Assembly: GCA_903929655.1 (NCBI GenBank)
Contig: CAIYVS010000296.1
Span: 1 to 13,445, forward strand
Length of the DNA stretch: 13,445 nt
Reading direction: 5' to 3'
Source of the DNA: an uncultured Bacteroidota bacterium
GTDB taxonomy: Bacteria > Bacteroidota > Bacteroidia > Chitinophagales > Chitinophagaceae
Part shown: one piece after another, positions 7,272 through 13,445 of the stretch
How the letters are laid out: each line of letters starts with the position of its first letter
Position numbering within the stretch: position 1 is the first letter of the stretch
The notes under the pieces: generated by a model
What the model was told of the DNA's origin: nothing
Seen by the model: only the letters and a program-made list of their open reading frames with translations
Database searches by the model: none
Made by a program: the position numbers and the translations under genes

Positions 7272-8705
7272 TTAATGATGTTCTGCTTGTTCCAGAACAA
7301 ATTCTTCAACCGGTTTCTCCTCTATTACATCCATCTTCCTCTTATAGTTCTCGCCAGATGTTTTCAATATAAACTTGATCTCAGCAACAGCAATAACAGG
7401 AAAATATTTTGCAAACAAGAAGTAACAGGTAAAAAACAAACCAAATGTACCCAGGTAAAAACCAACTTCAGGCCATGTTGGAGAATAGTATGACCAGCTG
7501 CCCGGAATATAATCACGGTACAATGAAGTAACGATAATTACAAATCGCTCAAACCACATACCTATGTTCACAACTATTGACATAATGAAAGTAAACACCA
7601 CATTACGGCGCAGTTTTTTGAACCAGAACAATTGCGGAGACACCACGTTACAAGTCATCATAGCCCAGTAACTCCACCAGTATGGACCCATGATACGCCA
7701 TTTGAACGCACCGGCTTCATATTGGTTGGCACTGTACCATGACATGAATAATTCTGTAAGATAGGCGGTACCCACTATAGAACCCGTAAGCACAATTACC
7801 TTATTCATCGCCTCAAGATGTCCTATAGTTATATAATCTTCAAGATGCAATATTTTACGCGTTATAACCAGCAGTGTTTGCACCATAGCAAAACCTGAGA
7901 ATACCGCACCTGCCACAAAGTAAGGAGGGAAGATAGTAGTATGCCAGCCCGGTATAACAGAGGTAGCAAAGTCAAAAGATACGATTGTGTGCACTGAAAG
8001 TACAAGAGGAGTAGATAAGCCAGCCAGTACTAAAGCCAGCATTTCATGGCGCTGCCAGTTCTTTGCAGTACCTGTCCAGCCAAAAGAACCAATGCCATAT
8101 AACAGTTTGCGGAGTTTTGTTTTCGCACGGTCACGAACCAGTGCAAAATCCGGGATAAGACCTGAATACCAGAATAATAACGACACAGTAAAATAAGTAG
8201 ATATCGCAAATACGTCCCAAAGCAAAGCTGAGTTAAAATTCGGCCATAAAGGACCACGGGAGTTAGGATAAGGCAATACAAAGAAACCATCCCATACACG
8301 TCCCATGTGGAAGATAGGGAACTGCCCTGCACACATTACCGCAAATATCGTCATCGCTTCCGCAGCACGGTTCACACCGGTACGCCAGCTCTGGCGGAAA
8401 AGCAAAAGAATCGCAGAGATCAGCGTACCCGCGTGACCTATACCGATCCACCATACGAAATTGGTGATATCCCAACCCCAACCCACCGTACGGTTAATAC
8501 CCCACACACCTATACCCCAATATACTTCCCAGGTTACGGAAAATACACCAAAGGCCAATAAGGCTAATGAGAAAAAGAAACCCACATACCACATGCGGCC
8601 TGGCTTTTTCTCGATCGGGCTGATAATATCCTCAGATATCTGGCGATAGCTTTTATCTCCATCTACCAGCGGTTCCCTAACAAACGATTCGTACTTTAAA
8701 TGCAT
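7272..8705 (-). CDS. actC: Alternative Complex III subunit ActC (NrfD-like quinol-oxidising subunit)
   Basis: This 477-residue integral membrane protein of the NrfD/PsrC family has about ten helices. In ACIII, ActC lies under the Fe-S domain of ActB and forms the menaquinol oxidation site on the periplasmic side. Candidate functional residues are polar groups near helix ends: H91 (GIGHAG), H133 and D139 (HMGRVWDG), D164, H239 and D245 (SVHTIVSFDFA), and H255 in the PGWHTTIFPPYFVAG loop. Which of these bind quinol in this protein is inferred from family conservation. The C-terminal 30 residues are charged and end in EHH, probably cytoplasmic. The ATG at 8705 is 83 bp after actB, with a weak AGGT a few bases upstream. 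Confidence 0.96.
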   Translation of the reverse strand: MHLKYESFVREPLVDGDKSYRQISEDIISPIEKKPGRMWYVGFFFSLALLAFGVFSVTWEVYWGIGVWGINRTVGWGWDITNFVWWIGIGHAGTLISAILLLFRQSWRTGVNRAAEAMTIFAVMCAGQFPIFHMGRVWDGFFVLPYPNSRGPLWPNFNSALLWDVFAISTYFTVSLLFWYSGLIPDFALVRDRAKTKLRKLLYGIGSFGWTGTAKNWQRHEMLALVLAGLSTPLVLSVHTIVSFDFATSVIPGWHTTIFPPYFVAGAVFSGFAMVQTLLVITRKILHLEDYITIGHLEAMNKVIVLTGSIVGTAYLTELFMSWYSANQYEAGAFKWRIMGPYWWSYWAMMTCNVVSPQLFWFKKLRRNVVFTFIMSIVVNIGMWFERFVIIVTSLYRDYIPGSWSYYSPTWPEVGFYLGTFGLFFTCYFLFAKYFPVIAVAEIKFILKTSGENYKRKMDVIEEKPVEEFVLEQAEHH

Positions 8706-8740
8706 AGCACCTAATTAGTAATTACTATTAAAATTTATTT

Positions 8741-8768
8741 ACCCCTCTTCACAATTCTCTTCACAAAT
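8741..8768. repeat. Spacer word CTCTTCACAA, tandem copies in the actB-actC gap
   Basis: CTCTTCACAATT (8745-8756) is followed directly by CTCTTCACAAAT (8757-8768), a 12-bp tandem duplication with one change. The first copy with its ACCC prefix is identical over 14 bp to the word in the actD-actE gap. On the coding strand the word reads TTGTGAAGAG. Confidence 0.7.
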
Positions 8769-8788
8769 ATTTGATCTTCCTTTCAACC

Positions 8789-11700
8789 TTAAATGTGAAG
8801 GTTCATCATCTCATCCGTCTTCACATTCGCACCCACTATCACATCTGTATTACGCACCTTGGCCAAGTAGTTCACATTCGGCAAAGTATGTATCTGCTCC
8901 AGTACATAGAAAGTACGCTCGCTCTGTTCTTCCCTGCGTAATTTATGTATTGAGCTCTCTTTATCATTCACATTACCAAACACAATAGCATCGGTAGGGC
9001 AAGCCTGCTGGCAAGCCGTACGTGCTTCTCCATCCTTCATCGGACGGCCTAGTTTTTTGGCGCTTAATTTGACATCCTGCAAACGCTGAACGCAGAAAGA
9101 GCATTTCTCCATCACACCACGGCTACGCACCGTAACATCAGGATTCAGCACCATGCGGGTCAGATCATCATTCATATCATCACGACGGCCATCTTCAAAC
9201 AAGTTGTCATCAAAACAATCCGCACCATTCCAGTCCATCCAGTTAAAGTGACGTACTTTATATGGACAGTTGTTAGCGCAATATTTTGTACCAATGCAAC
9301 GGTTATAAGCCATCTGGTTCAAACCTTCAGAGCTGTGGTTGGTTGCATCAACCGGGCAAACGTTTTCGCAAGGTGCATTGTCACAATGCTGGCACATCAT
9401 TGGCTGGAAAATAGTCTGTATGCTATCCGGATCTTCAGGTGTACCACTGAAATAACGGTCAATGCGTATCCAATGCATTTCATGTGCTTTCATCACATGC
9501 TCCTTACCAACCACAGATACATTGTTTTCAGCCATGCAGCCAACAACACAGGCGCCACAACCCACACAGGCATTCAGGTCTATCGACATGCCCCAGTGTA
9601 TACCAGGATGATCATAAACAGGATACATAGTTCCATTCTTACGGAAACCATCCTCCAATTCCTGGCCATCCATCTTTTTCTCCGCCGCCGATTCCTTGCC
9701 TTCTTCCTGCCATGGCACTGCTGCAAACTCACCTATTTCAGCCTTGCGCTCATCCAGCAATACCTGTGGGTTTTTGCTGAATTCATCAAGCGTATATTCA
9801 TGCACAATAGGACGGCCTTCATAGCTCATATGCGTTTGCATAATAGCTAATTCATAAGGCTTTTCAGTTGTCTTATCAAGAGTTACTTCGGCAGTATAAT
9901 CAACAGTCTGTCCGTTATAACTCAGGAAAGGATACGCATTTTTACCTGTATTTGCAGCAGCACGTCCCACTTTGGCATCGCGGCCATAGCCCATAGCTAT
10001 CGCAACAACATCATTGTGCATACCGGGCACTACCATTACAGGCAACAAAAGTTCGTAATTGTTCGATTTGATCCTGATTACTTTCTTGGCAGCAACAATT
10101 TCATTTTGCCCTGTCAGTTCAGCATCCAGTTGTTTTGCTCTGGCAGGCGAAACACATGCATAGTTGTCCCATGTTGTGCGGGTTATCGGATCAGGCATTT
10201 CCTGCAGCCATGGATTATTGCTCCATGCACCGCCTTGCCCTATCGCCACCGATTGATAAACAAGCAGTTCAACCCCTGCGCCAGCTTTTTTAGCTTGTAT
10301 TTTGGCCATGGCATCTGCAACATTTCCTGCAAAAGTGCCACCACCATTAAGCATATCACCGGCTGGCTCTATAACACCATCCTGTAAAGCTTTATCAAAT
10401 TTTTCCTGGCTGCCAAGTTTGGTCATCCAGTATTGTTTCCAGAAATCAGCATAAGTTGTAGTAGCCCCTGTCCATGACAGCAAACTGTCCTGGAAAGCAC
10501 GTGTCTTAAACAAAGGAGCTATACCCGGCTGCATCAGGCTGTAATATCCCGGCTTAGGTTCTGCATCACCCCAGCTTTCCAGGTAGTGATGGTCGGGAAC
10601 CACGAACTTGCATTTTTGTGCAGTTTCGTCCATACGGTCTGCAGTAGAAACAGTTACTGCAACTTTAGCAAGACCTTCCGCAAATTTCTTGGCATCATAA
10701 TAATCATAAACAGGGTTCACACCATGCATGATCAAAGCACCAACTTGTCCTGCATTCATTGCAGCACTCAGGGCAACCATATCAGCATCTATACCTTGCT
10801 TATTATTGCTTGTAACAGACCAGTTAATAGTGGTGCCATTAGCACCTGATTTATCATTGATAGCGTTAACAACAGTTTGTACGCTTACATCATTACTGCC
10901 ACATACCACAAGCCCGCTTCCTTTTTTCAGGTCAGCTGCCGCTTTTGTAACCAGTTCATTCAGTTTAGCACTGCTGAGCGCGGGCTGTGTACCATTTACA
11001 ACTGCGTTATATAATGCACTTGCAATAGTCCCCATTTCAGAAGGCTTGCAGGTTGCACGATGATCTGCGCAGGCACCCGTAGTAGTATGGTTCGATTCAA
11101 ACTGGTAGTGCCTGGATAAGTTCAGGTTCTTCGCACTGATCTTACGCCCTTTGGAATATCCTTTGGAGAATTCTATAGGAGAAAGCCATGTACCCAGGAA
11201 ATCAGCACCCAGGCTCACAATAGTTTGTGCTTTGTCAAAATGATAAGTAGGTAAAGTGCGTTTACCATAGCATGCCTCATTAGCCTGCAACATACCGGAA
11301 TATGAAATCGCATCATATACCACATGCTTGCTACCCGGATATTTTGCCAGGAACTGGCCAATGATCTCTTTGGTAGTGGGGCTGATGATGGTATTGGTAA
11401 GAATGTAGGTCGATTGCGCCCCTGTTTTGGAAATAGCATCCTTAATGCTGCGGTCAATCGCATCAAAAGTAGCTTCCTGGCCATCGGCCATCGGCTGGCG
11501 TAAACGTGTCTTATCGTATAAGTTAAGTACAGAGGCCTGCACACGTGCAGAAGTACCGCCTTTGGTAATAGAAGAAAGTTCATTCCCCTCAATCTTGATA
11601 GGGCGTCCGTCACGGGTCTTAATGATCACTGCGCAATAATCACCGCCATCCGCAAAAGTGGAGGCATAATAATTAGGCACACCCGGAACGATATCTTCAG

Positions 11701-11938
11701 GCTTGATAGCATAAGGAATGGCCCTGCGTACCGGCATCTCGCAGCTCGATACAATAGTAGCCGCAAGTGTGCTGAAGCCCAGGAACTTTAAAAAGTCGCG
11801 GCGCGGGGTCGTAGCACCCAAAAGCGTATCGCTCAGGCCAAGCGGCAGTTCTTCTTTAAACTCGTTCTCTGCCACCTGCTGATGAGCAGCCGAATCATTC
11901 AGATCCCCAAGTCCCTTCCAGTATTTTTTTTGACTCAT
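8789..11938 (-). CDS. actB: Alternative Complex III subunit ActB (Fe-S / molybdopterin-oxidoreductase-like)
   Basis: This 1049-residue protein fuses a molybdopterin-oxidoreductase-like region (about 70-740) to a four-cluster ferredoxin domain. The large region shows no N-terminal cluster motif and in known ACIII binds no Mo cofactor. Cluster Cys are at 791/794/797/801 (CVGCGACVVGC), 849/852/857/861, 881/887/891 (CIGTKYCANNC, where Thr replaces the second Cys, the usual mark of a [3Fe-4S] site), 946/949 and 976/980. This fits three [4Fe-4S] and one [3Fe-4S], wiring quinol from ActC toward the hemes of ActA. A Tat motif with R46-R47 (RRDFLKFLG) lies after a 45-residue N-terminal extension. It is followed by a hydrophobic stretch and a lipobox-like VSSC at Cys66. 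The start is the ATG at 11938, 102 bp after actA. Confidence 0.97.
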   Translation of the reverse strand: MSQKKYWKGLGDLNDSAAHQQVAENEFKEELPLGLSDTLLGATTPRRDFLKFLGFSTLAATIVSSCEMPVRRAIPYAIKPEDIVPGVPNYYASTFADGGDYCAVIIKTRDGRPIKIEGNELSSITKGGTSARVQASVLNLYDKTRLRQPMADGQEATFDAIDRSIKDAISKTGAQSTYILTNTIISPTTKEIIGQFLAKYPGSKHVVYDAISYSGMLQANEACYGKRTLPTYHFDKAQTIVSLGADFLGTWLSPIEFSKGYSKGRKISAKNLNLSRHYQFESNHTTTGACADHRATCKPSEMGTIASALYNAVVNGTQPALSSAKLNELVTKAAADLKKGSGLVVCGSNDVSVQTVVNAINDKSGANGTTINWSVTSNNKQGIDADMVALSAAMNAGQVGALIMHGVNPVYDYYDAKKFAEGLAKVAVTVSTADRMDETAQKCKFVVPDHHYLESWGDAEPKPGYYSLMQPGIAPLFKTRAFQDSLLSWTGATTTYADFWKQYWMTKLGSQEKFDKALQDGVIEPAGDMLNGGGTFAGNVADAMAKIQAKKAGAGVELLVYQSVAIGQGGAWSNNPWLQEMPDPITRTTWDNYACVSPARAKQLDAELTGQNEIVAAKKVIRIKSNNYELLLPVMVVPGMHNDVVAIAMGYGRDAKVGRAAANTGKNAYPFLSYNGQTVDYTAEVTLDKTTEKPYELAIMQTHMSYEGRPIVHEYTLDEFSKNPQVLLDERKAEIGEFAAVPWQEEGKESAAEKKMDGQELEDGFRKNGTMYPVYDHPGIHWGMSIDLNACVGCGACVVGCMAENNVSVVGKEHVMKAHEMHWIRIDRYFSGTPEDPDSIQTIFQPMMCQHCDNAPCENVCPVDATNHSSEGLNQMAYNRCIGTKYCANNCPYKVRHFNWMDWNGADCFDDNLFEDGRRDDMNDDLTRMVLNPDVTVRSRGVMEKCSFCVQRLQDVKLSAKKLGRPMKDGEARTACQQACPTDAIVFGNVNDKESSIHKLRREEQSERTFYVLEQIHTLPNVNYLAKVRNTDVIVGANVKTDEMMNLHI

Positions 11939-12040
11939 AATATATCAACCAGACAATACTTGTTAAAACACCACCTGGATTATTTTATATTAATATTAAA
12001 AAGCAAAACAATTTTTAATCTCTGTTAACTATTCAAATTA

Positions 12041-13297
12041 TTAATAGTGGCAACGCTGGCACTCTGTTCCACCTGCCTCCTCCACTGTTACACCTTTACG
12101 CGTGCCATCTTTAATTTCCTGGTGATATTTTTCAAAAATCTTATAATATCCATTGTCTCCAAATTGCACCTCGGTTTGGCGATGGCAATTGATACACCAG
12201 CCCATAGATAATGGCGCAAACTGGTAAACCTCATCCATGTCCTGTATAGGCCCGTGGCAACGCTGGCACTGTACCTGTCCAACTTTTACGTGCTGTGAGT
12301 GATTGAAATAAACGTGGTCAGGCAGGTTGTGTATTTTAATCCATTTGATTGGAGTGGCAAGAATATTGCCTGTAGCATCACGGTTGTAATCTTTTTTAGC
12401 CGGGTCCCAGCCTGCATACCTGTAAAGCTCCTGTATTTGTTTGGTACCATCTATATGCACACCCTCAGCTGTCATCAGCGGATGGTCCTTTTCACCGGTA
12501 TATTCATTGATCTGCTTGTGGCAGTTCATACAAATATTAGAGGAAGGTATCATAGCCTGGCGGCTTTTTTCAGCACCGGCATGGCAATACAAACAGTTGA
12601 TCTGGTTAATACCCACATGCACTTTATGAGAATAGAATATCGGTTGCAATGGTTGATAATTTTGCTGACGACCCATATTTACAGCACCGTTCACCATCCA
12701 GTAACCCGCCATGATAAATGCTATGATAGACACAATAGCAATAACAAGCTTGCTCCTGTATATCGGGATTGGCTTTTCATTAGGGATGCCCGATTTTTCA
12801 TTTGCTATGCGACGCAGTGCATTATTAGCGCGCCATAAAATAAGCACCAATACTAAAAGTGCTATGGTTATAATACTATAAACCCAGCCATTATCTTCCT
12901 GTCCTTGTCCTGCCGCTGCGCCACCGGCTGCAGGTTCGGCCGCTACAGGCGCTTTATAATCATCCACATACTTCAGTATAGCATCTATCTCATCGTGAGA
13001 TAACTGCGGGAACGAAGTCATCATCGCCCCAAACTTAGCCTTCAGCTCATTCGCATGCTTATCACCCCCGGCTATCACAGCAGCAGGGTTATGCACCCAG
13101 GTATAGATCCATTCTTTCGTATTGCGTTGGTCCGCACCTTGTAGTGCCGGGCCCGTCGCATCCTTTAGCGGATTATGGCAGGATGCACAATTTGACATGA
13201 AAAGAGCTTTTCCGTCGGGCGCCGCTATGGCTGAAAAATTGCAGAATAGCAAGGCAATAACTAAGGCTAATGCACTATGAGCAAGTCCCCGGAACAT
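12041..13297 (-). CDS. actA: Alternative Complex III subunit ActA, hexaheme cytochrome c
   Basis: This 418-residue protein carries six CxxCH heme motifs. An N-terminal Sec signal (1-26, cleavage near AIAA) is followed by a monoheme cytochrome c domain (CASCH 37-41, likely axial Met at 92-93). Then come an Ala/Gly/Glu linker (117-131), a membrane helix (138-155), a basic loop, and a second helix (184-206). The periplasmic pentaheme part follows, with CLYCH 235-239, CMNCH 256-260, CQRCH 344-348, CINCH 368-372 and CQRCH 413-417, ending one residue after the last heme. In ACIII, ActA receives electrons from ActB and passes them to ActE and the oxidase. The frame runs up to a TTG at 13378, but the ATG at 13297 opens a proper signal peptide. 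It is the first gene of the operon in the window. Confidence 0.95.
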   Translation of the reverse strand: MFRGLAHSALALVIALLFCNFSAIAAPDGKALFMSNCASCHNPLKDATGPALQGADQRNTKEWIYTWVHNPAAVIAGGDKHANELKAKFGAMMTSFPQLSHDEIDAILKYVDDYKAPVAAEPAAGGAAAGQGQEDNGWVYSIITIALLVLVLILWRANNALRRIANEKSGIPNEKPIPIYRSKLVIAIVSIIAFIMAGYWMVNGAVNMGRQQNYQPLQPIFYSHKVHVGINQINCLYCHAGAEKSRQAMIPSSNICMNCHKQINEYTGEKDHPLMTAEGVHIDGTKQIQELYRYAGWDPAKKDYNRDATGNILATPIKWIKIHNLPDHVYFNHSQHVKVGQVQCQRCHGPIQDMDEVYQFAPLSMGWCINCHRQTEVQFGDNGYYKIFEKYHQEIKDGTRKGVTVEEAGGTECQRCHY

Positions 13298-13362
13298 TGA
13301 TTTAAATGATTCAGACACAGAGATAAATTTGAAATTTAACGTTCCTTTTTGATAAAGTGGGG

Positions 13363-13370
13363 CAAAACTA
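13363..13370 (-). promoter_or_regulatory. Candidate Bacteroidota -7 promoter box for the act-cox operon
   Basis: On the minus strand TAGTTTTG matches the TAnnTTTG box used by the primary sigma factor of Bacteroidota. It lies 65 bp ahead of the actA start codon, giving a leader of roughly 60 nt. The upstream partner is weak: at about 19 bp spacing there is ATTTTC rather than TTTG. No other exact TAnnTTTG was found in the act-cox spacers I checked (7144-7271, 8706-8788, 11939-12040), which makes this the best operon promoter in the window. Confidence 0.5.
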
Positions 13371-13445
13371 CAACACAATCATGAAAATCTATACACATTT
13401 GGTAAAAAATGTTTCTCAATACTGGCGCGGGATATGGTTTGGCCG

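Noticed and set aside
8716..8727. 12-bp palindrome TAGTAATTACTA ahead of actC
   Set aside because: Short and AT-rich; expected by chance in a spacer of this composition.
9248..9850. 200-codon open frame opposite actB
   Set aside because: It is antisense to the conserved ferredoxin domain, has a Cys/His/Ile-rich composition typical of shadow frames and no recognisable domain.
13298..13378. Upstream extension of ActA from a TTG at 13378
   Set aside because: The ATG at 13297 gives a normal Sec signal peptide; the extension would bury it and would reach almost into the candidate promoter box.

Overview
The window reads as chromosomal DNA from a member of the Bacteroidota, most likely Chitinophagia/Sphingobacteriia-like, although the order-level guess is weak. 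Three things point there: an Alternative Complex III (ACIII, act) operon joined directly to aa3-type oxidase genes, AT-rich leaders without Shine-Dalgarno sequences, and a small RRM-type RNA-binding protein with a Gly/Arg tail. One candidate TAnnTTTG-type -7 box lies ahead of the operon.

Layout. On the + strand, positions 1-1506 hold two unrelated single genes: an RRM RNA-binding protein (120-443) with a strong intrinsic terminator, and an FkbM-family SAM methyltransferase (691-1506) whose upstream region carries a 9-1-9 palindrome. From 13297 down to 1612, everything else is one long co-directional minus-strand cluster: actA, actB, actC, actD, actE, actF, coxB, coxA. Gaps are 36-128 bp and the cluster closes with a rho-independent terminator at 1559-1584, which it shares convergently with fkbM. 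The only promoter candidate for the cluster is at 13363-13370, upstream of actA. No tRNA, rRNA, CRISPR array, insertion sequence or phage gene was seen, and no gene-free stretch exceeds 300 bp.

How the genes work together. Menaquinol is oxidised at the membrane by ACIII. ActC and ActF are NrfD-like polytopic subunits. ActB carries four Fe-S clusters behind a molybdopterin-oxidoreductase-like domain that probably lacks Mo. ActA and ActE carry c-type hemes, and ActD is a small two-helix subunit. Electrons then pass to the CuA of CoxB and the heme a / heme a3-CuB centre of CoxA, where O2 is reduced. ACIII and aa3 oxidase are known to form a supercomplex in Flavobacterium johnsoniae, so co-transcription fits a shared respirasome. 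Oxidase subunit III (coxC) and the assembly factors are not in the window.

The core system is known, so I do not claim a new system. The points worth a second look are details: a six-heme ActA made by fusing an extra monoheme domain through a second membrane helix, a CuA loop with Gln in place of Glu and extra N-terminal helices in CoxB, a His-rich cytoplasmic N-terminus on CoxA, a hairpin between coxB and coxA, and short repeated words in the operon spacers.
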